A DNA stretch of 64,000 nucleotides, taken from Solen grandis (Eukaryota; Mollusca; Bivalvia; Adapedonta; Solenidae). Made by a program: the position numbers and the translations under genes. Positions 34,728-48,875 of this stretch are shown piece by piece. Below the pieces are notes generated by a model. It had not been told where the DNA came from. It saw only the letters and a program-made list of their open reading frames with translations, and did not search any database. The DNA is taken from the NCBI GenBank assembly GCA_021229015.1, contig CM037788.1:51263257-51327256 (forward strand), read 5' to 3'. The stretch's first letter is position 1. Each line of letters opens with the position of its first letter.

Positions 34728-34822
34728 CTATTTATCGTTTGTGATTTAATGCAGGACACACACGCCAGGATACCGGCTGACAACATCGTCTTCAATATAG
34801 GCCTATTTATATATATAATCAT
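34728..34822 (-). CDS. Candidate signal-peptide exon of the Kunitz gene
   Basis: On the minus strand an ATG at 34822 (or 34786) opens a frame with a hydrophobic core, MLSAGILACVSCIKSQ, and meets a donor 'AATAG|gtacgg' at 34728 in phase 2. That phase fits the 27853 exon, whose first C completes the codon (AG+C, Ser). A TATA-like run sits immediately upstream but too close to serve as promoter for the first ATG. The join would need a 6.9-kb intron. One phase match in three is expected by chance, so this is only a candidate. Confidence 0.2.
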
Positions 34823-37800
34823 AAATTCACGTACTTATCAACGGTATTAAAACATGTTTTTTATGTATTTCTTCCATAAAACCACAGCCGGTGTGCGGTA
34901 AACATCTGTCCCGGTCACCGAAATGCCCAAGTCACATATCCAGGCAAGATAAATTCACCAGTATTCAAATAAGTATATAATTATTTCTTCTCTTGCTTGG
35001 TGTATTAAATTTCGCGCATGCGCGTTAGGGTTTGACCCCCCCCCCCCCTTTTTTTTTCTTTTTACAAATCAACGATTATGGCAGCGAATCTTGTCTCAGA
35101 AAATAGACGAAAACCATAATATCGTAAAATGAAAATGACAAAATGACAAGTCACTGACTGCGCCAAGGGTCGTCGTGGAAAAAGAAATCAATACAAATTG
35201 AAACCACGAGATAATGGCGAAACGATATGAAAAGCGTTTTAGAAATTTATGGCAAAATTCAATTTGATCAATTGAACGATTTGTTGAAAAGATGAGAATT
35301 ATAACAATAGTTTTATGTAAAATCCCTGGTCATCGGTACACGCAAAACGTCAGTTCCTCATTCACACACTATTCAATCCACTGTAGTCCATTTTTCGTTA
35401 TACATGAATAGCAACTTGTTAAAATGATTAATAAATGTGCCTTTAACAAAAGTACGCGAAGCAAAAAAGGAAAGCAGACGTTCAAAGGCATGAAAGAACA
35501 ACCATCTACCGCAAATATACTTTCAACTACATTTTGCCTGAAGTGTTTTAAGGCGTCATAATACCCTTCAAATGTATATCGAGTGTCAATCAAAGATTAA
35601 TGGATATTAATTTTACAGATGTCACTTCTTTAGAGATACTCGATTGCTTCGTCATTCTTAGTACACACTGTAAGGTCCATTCACGGACAAAGGTCCGAGA
35701 GACGATTTTGGCGACAGTGACCATTTATCTTGTCTTAATTTTGCGATTTCCCATCGATATCGGGACAAATTGGTCAGCAAAGTGAGTTACGGTATTTAAA
35801 CAATCGCCTATCAGTCTCCCCTGCTGAACGAACCAATAGCCGCTGGTCGTATACAATCGGCTTTCTCGGATCTTTTTGTCCACAGAGATTTGCATAATTG
35901 GATATATTTGTTATCTTGATCGAATTGAAGAATTTATCCGATTCCCTCCGGTGACCGTTTCAACAATCTGCAAAGTTGTCATACTAGTGTTAAATAGTTT
36001 AATTTGTAACCAAATACTTGTACAGTGAACGCACTGTTGCCCTAGTAACATAAAATCATAATAGCGTTGCTTGGTTTCTAGAAAGTATAATATATTGCAT
36101 GTATATTTCATTTATATATGTTATATATAGTTCATTGCGGTTTCTTCTTTTTTCCAGCATATTTTATATGTGTATGATGTATGATATCCGTAATTGTAAT
36201 TGTAATTGGTCAACAATTTAGTCATCCATGAAGTTCATTGTACATCTGCGCATTTTTATCAGTCATTGTGATTCTCCGTTATACATCCTCCTTAAATAAA
36301 ACCAATCCCATTAAATATGCCCCCAAGATTTCCTGGGGATTTTCTTTTTGAAAAGGATGATTTAATGTAAACTAGATACGGTATGTTGATTTCTATACGT
36401 TTACATGGAATGTGTATGCAATATAATTTCTATGCATATATCTAACAGACAAGGTACTGCCTTGTATGTCTGAAATTTAAGATATATAGAGTATACAGAA
36501 ACCTTTCTTATTCTAAATAGAGATGACTACAAGTTATACACTTGAGTAAAGAAATTATTCAAAAGAAATCTTTAAAATAAATCAAAACAACAGAACAGTC
36601 ATCTGAAGTAGTAACTACCCCAAAAGAAAGTGATTGTTTGAGAGTTATGATATTACGTTGGATAACTTGTAATTTGGAGGTAGATAATCACCAATCTAAA
36701 ATATTTACTGATTTTAAGATGTCCTGACAGGGGTTGAGGAATGGACCCTTAGGCTGAAACCATGATAACGTGATCCGAGAGACCAACGTTACATGCAGAA
36801 CTTGCTTTCCCCTGAAAATGTTCTCTAATTGTTCTTTTCAATTCATCTTTGATATAGCGTTGTTTGGTACACAAGGCAATTATTAAGTAATACAAACTGC
36901 GTTATATAATTCTTTCTGTGTGGTCGTTGGGATAACACGGGACGAATATCTTGGATTGCAATTATTTTACAATGATAGACATATGAAGGACATTAAACTT
37001 GAAATCTCATAGTTCTCTATTCAGTATTTTATGACGTGTTCGTTTCTTAACGTATTCTATTCAAAATAAGTTTATACGTCTTAATTTTATTTACCCCCTA
37101 GCCATGAGGTAAATATTTAAATACTTTCAATTTCAGATTATTATTGAAATATGTATTGACATTAAATTTCCTAGCTCTCTTGCCGTTCAAATGTGTGAAT
37201 TATTTCATCATTCGCTGCCACTTAATTTGCATCAGTGCGTATCAAATATAATTTTAGCTTCGTCACTTTGTAAATTTATATACATTCATGTTGAATGTGC
37301 ATACTTGAAATAAACAGCATGGTAGCCGAGCAGATATGACGATATCGTGCCTTGTGTAAGTTTCACGAAAAGGAAGTGTTTACAACAGTATCATTTTCTC
37401 TGCATTAGGGATGCTGATAATGCAACTATTGTTGTTGCTGTTGTTAATGATGATAAGGGGAGTAGGAAAAGGCAGAACAGAGAGAAGTAAGAGCCGTTAC
37501 CAATATTGCGCTTAAATAGAAAAAAAAGTAATTTAACTTATAGCAATTTTATGTAAGTTTGTGCCAATATTTGTTCCTAATATCATACCATACAAAACTT
37601 CCCGTAAAGTATTTAATACATATTCAGTCTAAACATGTATCCTCAATTTCTTTCAAGAATGCCTTCTCAACTAAATTGTTATTTTCTACCCGCAAATATT
37701 TCATTTAACACACTTAGAACGAGTACAAAACCCTGTAGGTGTAAGTAAACAGATCAATTTGCAGTCTGTGTTATTAGAAAATTATACTCGTCTTGTTTTT

Positions 37801-40800
37801 TGCCTCCCTCTCCACCTGCAAGATAGTCCGAAAAGTAGTTTGTGGTTTTTGAGCCTCGCTGGTTAAACAGTTGTCGGCCGAAAGAGTGTAACAGGTAGTT
37901 AAAAAGATGAATAGCCCAACCGTGTTACATGAATGAAAAATGGTATGTACTTCTTAAATGTTTTCTTGACGAAAGTATGCGAAGATGAGATGTGTGTAAA
38001 GACATACATATTGACAGACACGTCCGAAAATAAACTTGATCTTGTCTGAGACCATTAGCAGAGAAGGAGATGACGGAGCAACTAATGTTGACGTTGTGCA
38101 AGACATTCCTGATAAACTTAGTGAGGAGTGTATGAAAGGCCCGAGTTAGACAGGTGCTAATAGCACTGAGCTAGGTCTTGTAGAAGATTAATCTGAAACT
38201 ATCAATAAAGTGATGCTTGGAAATTGTGTATCCACTGTTTTACTCGTAGCTCCGCCGGAATCAGAACCAGCTCAAAACGTGTTAGGTCAACGTCCCCATT
38301 AAGTTTCTTAAGATATATTTAAAAATAACTTGGAGTGACTTTCTCATGGGCAGCTGGCGTGAGTCACAGTCCTGTTATTCATATGACAAACTTATGACCT
38401 TATTGTGTAAACAAGACAAGTCTCTAACACTTCACAGAAATACAATTACAAACCATTTCGTGATAATGTTTTTAAAATATATCTTGCTTGTCGAGGTAAC
38501 ATTAAACATTTTACTAACATTATTTCTCACTGGCGTACTTTTTACATAGTGTTTGGGTTCCGTTGGTAAACCCAGACGTATATAAAAGAAATCAAACACG
38601 TTTATTGACATATTTCTGACACATTAATAAAACTTTTGCCCTATTCTGATGTCGAATCCAACAAGTTCGTTTTCAACCATATTTGTAAGCATGTGAGTTT
38701 TCGACAATATCTTCAAGCGTGTTGTATTTCAACCATACATTAAAATAATTTATAATTAACTATGTGCATATCAATTTTCAATAAAAAGCACCAAATAGTT
38801 TTTTTAAGATAAAAAGACAGCCGATTATAAAAAAGCAATACACGAATTGCAGTAAAAGAAGGTGAAATGTACCTATGCGTTTTATAGAGAACATTGTCGC
38901 TAGTGCGTATATGTAATGCTATGTAACAACTGAGGTGAACATCACATTAACACTGAATTGAAAGAAGCGACCATATCATAACAAGATCAACTTGCAATCA
39001 ACTGGTAGGCTGATTAAGTTTGAAACTGCTTTTTGAAAGTGCTTTCAGAAGGGACGGCTACAGTGTTTGGGATAAGACTGTTAAAACTTAAATTTGCCTT
39101 TGTGTCTTTTCAACGGTAATAGAAACATTGAAATGTTTCTGCATTTGTCACCTCACTGAAAGTGTAATGGACCATCCGGGAGGCGAGTTTCACACAATAC
39201 TTATTAAAATCGAGTGCCTATTATTTTCTAAAATATTTTGTCATCTTTTCGGGTATTTGACCCACATAGGGGTCTCATTTGTTAACAGTTTTGACAGTGA
39301 ACGTCTTGAGATATTGCTAATGAATGGGGACGGACAATCAATAAAATACATCCTAAATGGCACGAATGACTTCATATTAAATACCGTATTACCGTGGGTT
39401 AAATAAACATAGACTAAAACAGTCAGTTCCGCTGAGTTGGTTAGATTAACAATGGAATCATAAAGATGAAAAAACTTTTATGACCCCCTTAGATTTGTGG
39501 CAAGGGTAATTTTTTTTCGCAACAATAGGAAAATCGTATAGGTAAGAAACAAAGTAATAACCAAATTATTTTTATGAAATATTTTATTATTAAAACTAAT
39601 AAGTGATTTCTACGTATTATTATATCGGTCTAGGTAAAATGTTTGTTTCAAACTTCAATTTCAACGTGGGAATCAGTTGGATATAAGTTTAGTAGGTTGG
39701 TTTGATGGAAATGATTTAACAGTGAAAGGTTTAGAGGTAGACGTAGAAGATTGAAAAATGTGAAATGTGTTTTGTTAAATGACGACATTTTTAACGAGAT
39801 ACAAGAGGAAGATAGATTATTGAGAGGTCCAGACTAAATATTGTAAGGAACACGTGACTCGCATCAAACGTAATATTGAAGTTTAATAATGTTGGATGCG
39901 GGGGCATCATTTATCTTTATGCCTCACTTACATTATATGAAAAAAGTGGGGTGCGGGGCTATTTATCACCTTTAGTGATGGTTCTACGTTATCATAACTT
40001 TAAGTTTTGTTCTTTTATAAACCAGTGGGCCAACCCAAGGCTATGCCGCGAAAAAAATACGACCAACCGGCAACTTCCTTCTGAAATTCCGATGTGAATG
40101 AGTTTAAACTTAAAGTTATTTCCGAGGTGAGACATAGAGCATGATCAAAATATTATAAGAATAAAGATAAATCTTGTATTTGTATATGTACACATTTTGG
40201 CCATATCTATATGCTTTTTGTGAGTAGCCAAAGGCACAATGTCGATTTGCCAATAAATCTGATAAAATGATTGATATTTTCATAGTACGCTGCTACATTT
40301 TCATTACATTAACACACTAAACCATTTTCCCATTATCGTTTAAAAAACGATAAGCTATAAGATATATAATTGTACGTGTTTGAAACTGAATGTAGCTGTG
40401 TCACGTAGAGACCTGGCGAGAAATATAGCGGCTGTATCAACAAATTCCATCGAGCTTAACCGTCACCGTATAAACTCTTCCCGCTTTTGATAAGTTTCTA
40501 CAGTAGTACTTGTAAATATAGAAATTCACACCTCTAAGTTTGAAAACCCCAAAATCAATACAGCGAAAAATGTCAATAATCATACTGACTAATCTGTTTA
40601 TGTCCCGACACAAAATGACATCGATGAAATATTCAAGATCATATTCCTCATCCTTAAAGTGATTACAGTTTACTTAAGGGTGATCCAAGCGTTACAGACA
40701 CCCGCAATGCTCATGTATAAGCTGCTTTAAGAGACATTCATGATAGACACCGCCGTCTTAAACATGTATTGTTGACAGAGGGTGTGCTGTTGTAAAAAGA

Positions 40801-43800
40801 TGTCATTTCTAATTTGAACAAAACGGATACAGCGTTTCGTCTTTAAAATCTAGATGAAATTGCTGTGTAGAAAAGTAAATTGTATTACATTTTCATAATT
40901 TAAAACAGAAGCGTATCACAAGGCACAGTGGCCATGAAATATGTTTTATCTTATTCGGTCTTGAGACAAAAACTGTATGTAATTGATCGTGAACAGAATG
41001 TCCCACGCACGTGTTAACATTCTTGTTAAAGTAAACGCAGATGAAGAGACACTAGCCGAAAGCGTAGAAACAAATGATTGAAACAGAATGCTAGGTATTT
41101 CAAAAATGTCCATGAACAGGAATGTGCATTAGGAACTGCACAACGTGACCATGATAAATACTGGAATTAAAATAGCTCCTGTCTCCACAACTAACCTAGG
41201 CTGTTGTCCAAATGACAAAAAATAGAAACCGACTAACGTGTACAACTGTTTGGATTCTCATGATCAGATAGACACGTCGTTTGTCTATATCAGAGGTTTC
41301 AGAAAACGCAATTAAAACTCTTGAGATATGTTGTTATCGCAGGTGGGTGCAGAAAGAAAATATGTCGCACAGTTTGAGGTGAAATTTATCAAATGTTTCT
41401 GTTAATTCTCCCTATCGAATATTGAAATCCTTTGTGGGGTATAAGTGGGTCCCTGGGGCATTGTCCTTTTTTACATGGAACGCTAAAACACTTCACTCGA
41501 CAATCGGTGTCATTTATACAGGTGAAATACAAAATACCCATGTTCTCTCTCAAAAACAAAATGAAACTCAGGTCTTTGAAGTTTGAAAATAAGTTTTTTT
41601 TTGTAAAATGAATTTCCCATTCAGTGTGTTTATCGCATGTTGCATGTAAATCCGCTGATGAATTTGCAAAGATGAGAAACATTTGCGAACTTTAACACCA
41701 TCTGGGCGAGACTTTAGTATTTGAACAAGAGCCACGGTTTACACCCCATCTTGGCACCCGTTGGGTGTCTGTTGATGTATTCATTTCCGAGCCTGAGTTT
41801 GAAATTAAACATACATCATAGCTTGGGCCTCAATCCATTTTTGACCAGCTTTTACTTTAAGTGTCAGAATTATCTTAATGTGTTATCGTGATACATAATT
41901 ATTTCCTCTGTTTTAGCAATCTTTATTTAAATAACAAACATTCCCACGGATATGTTTACATGTAGGTATCAATAATAGTTTGCGGAGGGCACATTTCAAA
42001 TTGCAATTGAGTGTTAAAACACTGCTATAATGAGGGATGAATGTCGATGGCGGGTGGTCAAATAGACACGAAAAGATTATACCCAGTTTGCACTTAAGAA
42101 ATTAGCGATTATTTTTCATCGCCACTTCAGAACCGTTTGATGACGTGTCAGGGTGGCACCATGGAGGAAGATTCAGAAACTGAGTAACCACAGAGTCATC
42201 ACCGTAACCACACCAGTCATCTCTGTAAGTGATGTCAATGATGCTGAGAACATTAATTAGGAAGCTAAGGCTTGCTTCACATTCACTAATATCGCGATAC
42301 CTTGAGGACGAGAGGACCGCCTCGGATATACGCGATGCTCCGTCATTGAGAGAACATAGAAGTTAATTACTAAAGTCTAGTCATTAATACCTGACAACTC
42401 GGAAATACAATTAACAGTTCATGAAAACAAGAAGAAGAAAACACCACATATTTTTGTATATTCTGTTTAATTCGTACCTCTGCTCGAATTCTGTCTGAAT
42501 ACCAAAAACGAAACTGTTGTTTATGAATGTTCTTTTGGTGTTTTGTACAGAGGTGAAATATTAATTCACCTACAACAGGCTTCAACTAGAAATTAATTTC
42601 GGGTTATTTCATGATGAAAGTAGAACCTGTGTCGAATTATCCTGTTGCACTAAAGTGAGAAATTTAGCAGCTTCGAATAGGGGCGTATTGAATTTCCCTG
42701 TGTCTGATGGTTTTGGCTGTATTCTGTAGTTTTGACAAACAAGTGGCTATATTACGCGCTTAAGATTCACACGATGCTTTCATAGCACGGGATGTCACGG
42801 ATGTCGGTAAGTTTATGTCTGGTTATGATTGAAGGCTGTATACATATTTTAGGGGTGGAAATAAAAGATTTTAACAACTTTAAATAGGTCAGTTCATTAT
42901 ATGTCACATGTTGTGGGTTGTCAGTGAATTAAATAGTCGAGACTGAAAGTAATTCATCCGATGAAGTTTTAATCTCGTTGACTAATATGACAGATCTGTC
43001 AAGTAAGGTTTTTAATATCAGATACAAAGTCTAGCATGTCCTTTGCACATGTCTTGCGTTTTTCGCTATATGCATGAAACCTATCGAACTATTTAGTATT
43101 TCCCCTTGATTTTTAACAATTTTATAATCTCTGGTGCGTATGTCTTCTTTGTTAATCTGTTTTGATACATGGGCGTGTATTTCATATTTCCTTATAGTTA
43201 GAAGAAAGCATATTCGTATACAGACAAAATATATCGCGCGCAATAAGACAAGCATGTTTGTCAATACCGGTTAATTCTTTTTTTTATGGTGTCAAAGTAA
43301 AAACAGATACGTATATATCATTTAAATATATTAGTCACTCTGTATATAGATTAGTCAATTATTATATCTTGACATAACACTGTGAGAAAATAATGTTCAT
43401 GCTATAAACTCACGTGGCATTAACATTTTTGTTCGTTTGTAGATTTTCTAGGTAAATACGGCATTCGAAGTATGTTTACAAACCAATACAGCGACAAACA
43501 TTCTTTTGATAAAAAACTACTAGACTTGTAAATCCATTTTGAATATGCATTTTGGCTGCATGAATGCAAACGTCAATCTATCGAAAGCATCAAAGTAAGA
43601 TTGTCTTTGTATTCACGTTCACAATGTATCTTGATCAGATATACGGGGAAGCACGGCGATAAGTCGAGACATGGTTTAGGCTATCAAGATGTGTCGGTAG
43701 AAAACCTCACAGTTTGTTGCGATTGGTAAATTTATGAGGATTTTGTCACAAAACACATGCACCATGGCTTCAGTCAGGTTCACACATTGCCAGCTGCAAC

Positions 43801-45078
43801 AAAACCGAAAAAAAAAAAAATGGCCCTGGTCGTCAAATAAACTGAATGAGATATAAGTAGTGTTTTATTAAAGAATGCTTTTTCTCACGTTTCGTTTTTC
43901 TTTGGACCCATTTATTTTCCATATGGTTTACATCATTTCACTGAAATAAACTATAACGATTAAACTGATGTTAAAACCTTCAACACGTCGCCCCGTGCCT
44001 CCGTGAACGATTCCGAGGATGGCTTCCGGCACGCACCTGAGAGCCGGGAAATAAACATTAGTAATGAATCTGTCCATAAAATCAGTTTTGATGATCAGGT
44101 CATTGGAAGAATGGGAGTTTCGTGGTCGAAGTGTTTGTAAGTGTTCTTTGGGTGCCATAGTTTTTCTAGTAAGATTTTTTTTTTTGATAATCAGGTACTT
44201 CTTATGCAGACAGTTTTGTCCAGGTGGCTAAAACAGAAACCATAGGGAACAAAACGTTTTGGGGGTATGAAATCATACTAGAACGTTTATAATTTACTGA
44301 ATGATTAGTACAAGGGATTACAAGCCCAGATATAAAGGCAGTTTGCATTTTGTATTATTACTTAATATTCTAATTTTGCTGGAAGAAATAAGTGCTTTAA
44401 CATTTTCTTATTGGGTTTTGTAATAAAACAAGAGATACTACATTCTGATCTTGCCAAAAGGCCGATATTCTCTGTGGCATAAGAATATGCCCCATTAATA
44501 TTGAAATGGAAAATACATTCCTGAACCCAATGGACGTATATCAAATCAGTTATTTTACACACTCGTCACACACCGTCCTTATTTACCGGTCCATTGACTT
44601 ACAACACTGATAAATACTCAAATATTTTACACGTAAACACATAAAAATTAATTACATCCCAGAAATTGTACCGCCAAAACTATGTGACGTTTATTACATA
44701 TTCACAGTGTTTTTAATTATTTCAAAAAAGACGAGAGCGTCTTTCAATCGTAGCGATACAAATTAAAACCAAGTGTAGATACAACACGGTTACTTTAATG
44801 CTCATTTTAGTGTGATGAAGAAAGCATAAATAAAGAATTGTTTCATCTTTGACGGACAGTTTTAAGTACTTGCAGGAAGATGTGGGGTTGAATGATGTAT
44901 TATCCCGAGCGTCTTGCCACAAAGATCGCCTGATCAAGCAGCCATAATCGCAGACGATAAATTACACGTTTCCTTCCAATCATCCCGTGGAATGGCGTCA
45001 AAAAAAACATATGGATTATGTATGTTCGTTCGTTATTATTACACGAAAGAGAAGATAAGGGTCTCTTAATTTATGTCC

Positions 45079-45102
45079 GAGAGAGAGAGAGGGGGGGGGG
45101 GC
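45079..45102. repeat. GA microsatellite and poly-G run
   Basis: A short (GA)n run passes directly into a G homopolymer; low-complexity DNA. Confidence 0.9.
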
Positions 45103-45439
45103 TTTCTCCAAAATGTGGCATCTTGTTTTTGCGATCGGTTCAGAAACTCGGTGTGTGGCGTTTTTATTTGTTTGTTGGTTTTTTGTGTGTGTGTGTTTTA
45201 AATGTCAGCTTGTAGTCACGGCAGTCTAAAAGATGCACATGGAGGCTTTCTCGTAAAAAGCCCAAAGAACATCTCTACGGGCAAGTGAGGAACAAAAATT
45301 AATATGTTTTAGTGGTGTTTTTTCGTTGTCAGGCAACATTATTTCGAATATTATTTTGCATTTTCTGAATGATGACAGATCATAAACATTTTCCCCAGTG
45401 GCACATGGTTATGAAGAGGAATGAAACTGCTGGTGTAGA

Positions 45440-45690
45440 GAATGTTTATTTCACAGTGAAATCTCGCGTTTTATTTCATGAATGTTCATAGAATTACACA
45501 ATTTCGGAAGTGGTGAAGCCACGAGTGAAAATATTAATTTTCTATGACCACGAGTGAAATAACTAGAAAATATTTGTGAATCAAAGTGTATTATCGAGTT
45601 TTATTTCGCGAGTGGCCATATAAAGTTTAAACTTATATACTTTAGTCGATTCGGAAACAAGTTCTTTCAACTTCCCTGTCGACTAGTGGC
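45440..45690. repeat. Degenerate 'cacgagtgaaat' repeat
   Basis: The phrase 'ccacgagtgaaa' occurs at about 45521 and 45548. Related 'cgcgagtggccatata' and 'ctagtggccatagaaaa' follow, with alternating 'ttctatga' and 'agaaaata' text between. It looks like an old interspersed repeat with internal dyads. Confidence 0.55.
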
Positions 45691-46716
45691 CATAGAAAAA
45701 AAAATCCCTATGAGAAAGAGTAAAAATATATAGTTTTACATGTTATTGTATTATGGCTTTTCCAATATACGTACCAAGGCTTTGGCAATGAATTATTATA
45801 CATTCATCCAAACAACGGATGGTTCGGTAAATAAATTAAATCATTACATGTATTCGTATTACCACTTTTCAAAGATATTTTCAACATCACGAAAAAATAA
45901 CCGAAAATTATAACTCTTGAAGAGATGCATGTGCGTTGAAAATTGCTCCAAAATGCTACAAATGTTTCCAGTAATCAACTAAGAGAAACGAATCCCAAAT
46001 CTGAATATCTGAACCTTTTTCCAACTTTGGTCACGCACAGAGGGGTAGAAGATGCTGCTCTCAGAAAACTGAACAGAAAAAGAGAAACATTTCTCGCGCT
46101 GTATTTTGAAAAGTTGTGTCAAACAGAGGAGGGAGGCACCTTGCGTCGTTCATAATAACCCCATGGCAAGTGGTTAATTAATCTCTCATACCTCTGACAT
46201 TAACCTACAAACGAGGCTTTGTCTTTCATCTCTGCCTGGCGAGGAGGGAGAGTTACCCTCCGTTATATATGTTCTGTACATCTTATTTGAGGGTCGCTGA
46301 GTTTAAGATAGAATATATAAATCAATCAAGCCTTATCACGAGAAACCGTAATGGACAACCAGAAGACTGCAGTTTGTTTTGGACAGTATAAATAATGTTT
46401 ACTTTTATATCATACGTACATCTTTATTTTATTTTGATGCAACTACTTTTAATAAATGTTTTCATTATCTTTTTTTTTTATATTAATTTTAATTGTCCAG
46501 CATTAGTCATACACTTGCAAAACATATTCAACTAACATCCATTTCTTATGTATATGGAAGTTAAATTTACGCCGAAAATCGAATTTATATGTAGACTTAA
46601 GCTTCAATATGGAATTTATCATTAAAAGGCCAAAAAGTATCACCTACGATGCGCTTTTTTCGTCGTCTCATATACATATGGGGTATGTATTGTGTTGTTT
46701 GGTATCGGGCGGTGAC

Positions 46717-46812
46717 TATATGTTCGATACTTGACGATGACTAACTGAATGATATGTTCGATACTTGACGAAGACTAACTGAACGATATGTTCGATACTT
46801 GACAATAACTCG
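46717..46812. repeat. 34-bp tandem repeat, nearly three copies
   Basis: Copies start at 46717, 46751 and 46785, each with 'atatgttcgatacttgac' followed by a variable 'gaagactaactgaac'. The third copy is truncated. Confidence 0.9.
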
Positions 46813-47175
46813 TTTGCAAAAGCAACGTTCTTGGGAGCTCCTCAGTGTAGTTCTACGAATCTTCCATGGCGATCTGAAGTTCTGAAGAGTACACCGGGTC
46901 TTGTCTTTAAATCAAGTCCTTCAAGCCTCTGACTATCCAAGATGAAAGGACCTTCCAAAAGGGACACAATTATATATAGGTAAGTAGTCTTAAGGGAGCA
47001 TAAAGGTGTTGCTTAATTGATAAAGGTTTTGTACTGATTATCTCTTCACGTACATCTCTTTGCGCATAACGTGTGTCACTTATCCCCATCCGGGTAATTA
47101 GCAATTTGTTAAAGATTATCGCGGTGGTCCTTAATTCGTTGCGGTTGGTTTACTTTTGATATGTATATGAGTAAA

Positions 47176-47235
47176 GCAAATGAGGAAGACGCAAATGAGG
47201 AAGACGCAAATGAGGAAGACGCAAATGAGGAAGAC
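47176..47235 (+). repeat. 15-bp tandem repeat, four exact copies
   Basis: Four identical copies of 'gcaaatgaggaagac'. In the frame of the ATG at 47161 they read Ala-Asn-Glu-Glu-Asp four times. Confidence 0.97.
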
Positions 47236-48875
47236 GGGAGGGGCGGGGCTGCGAAAATCCTATCTTATAATGTGAGAACTTCTGGTTAGACCATTTTGAA
47301 TAAAAGAATGGAACTTCTGTAATTAACAATAGTTTATATTTCTGAACTAAAACTTGTTTTAACTGTATATTTATAAACAATAAATGATATGATTTTAGAT
47401 CATTACAATGTGCTTACTTCATCGTAAAAGAACTGAAACATTCAGCTAAACAATACATGTAAAACAATATAATTATGTAAGTTAATTTCATTATTAAATT
47501 AAAAAAATGTTGCTTGAGAAGTGGTGGGGATACTTTCTTCAATGACTTTTTTATCTGTGACTTATTATAAGAATTTTCCCTCGACCAATGACTTCCATTT
47601 AAAGATTACAAAAATGGTTTATTTATCTTTATTTCAGATCTACATCAGATAATATTTATAGCAAAGGCAATACAATTACCGATCCTAGCAATGCTTAACC
47701 GCGACACTTCGAAGAAAACCTTAAAAAGGCTCTAAATCCGAAAAGCAGATCGTGCAAATAAATAAAAAGTAATCATCATTTACTTTGAGATAAGAAAGTG
47801 GAAATAATTCATATTTCATTTCCAATTTCCTGGAACTATCGGAAGCTATACATCAAAAGAATGGGGCGCCTGAATCGCCCTTTACAATCGTTCCGAAGAT
47901 TTTCTCGACTTGGATCTGTAAGCATATTCTTGATTTACAACCAATTAACGAATACGTCTTCTTTCCTGCCTTATTTATTTGTCTGGTTTAAAGCAACAAC
48001 TCAAAGAAATGCAGTTTAGACTTATTAAAAAGGCAATTGTTATATATTTCAAAAGTTTTTTGATGAAAAGAAAAGAATAAGAGCTCCAGATGTTACAATT
48101 ACTGAAAGTAGCATTCGTGTCAGGAGCTAACATAAAAGCATCGCACTTGGGCCGTCTTAAATGAAATGTTTGTTTCAAGTTACCCAACCAGGGTTTTCTA
48201 CATTTGATAGATAGTTTGTTTTGTTTTTTGAAAGAGTAATTAGTGGTGCAGAAGTAAAGAAATAGGAGATCACCATTGATTGTAGAAATGGTATAAATTA
48301 TTTGAAGGCTTTGCCCACTTAATATGTCTGTATTGAAACAGTGTTTCAACCAATATTTGATGAAATTTGAGGTGAAAAAACTGTTTTCCTTAGGAAAATA
48401 AGAAGAGATATTTACTTGAGAGATGAAAAAGGCAGAGGCATTTTCAGCAGGTATAGGCAGAGTAACTGCAAACAAACAATATTTTAAAGAATGGCATTGT
48501 AAACAGTGCTGAAGACCTCGAGCTAATTCTGAGGCATCTCTGTTTGGAACCAAAAGTATTCAAGGCGTCAGTACCTGGGAAATCCTCAGAAACTGCACAT
48601 GCAAGCAACGTTTATAGTTCATTAAGTAGAATTAAGAGAAACAAAGATATAATAATAGACTCGATTCCCAAAAACTCCCGTCATAACAAAATGTTTTATT
48701 GTATACACAAGAAAGGCAGTATATCTTCACAGGTATGGTATCGATACACTATTTATATTAACCTATCTCAGAAATACGTCTGGTATAACAAACTCGAGAT
48801 ATTTGGTCACGCTAACCTAAACCAATCACGCATAAAGTATTGAAGATACTCAACAGAACGTCAATGTAATCAACA

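Larger units (their letters stand above)
33805..45439. other. Gene desert
   Basis: No supported gene. It includes GAT-rich text at 33875-33950, a poly-C/poly-T run near 35036-35060, and short ORFs without splice support, among them a cysteine-rich one at 41389-41541. The stretch 42120-42330 is less AT-rich and more complex than its surroundings. Confidence 0.45.

Noticed and set aside
44722..44937. Minus-strand ORF with a good signal-peptide-like end (MSIKVTVLYLHLVLICIA)
   Set aside because: A stop follows within ten codons and no donor site lies between, so it cannot feed a mature protein.
47975..48553. 192-codon minus-strand ORF
   Set aside because: The longest frame in the desert after the Kunitz exon, but the translation is irregular, Phe/Leu/Cys-rich and matches no family I know, and no splice or promoter context supports it. 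Kept as doubtful.
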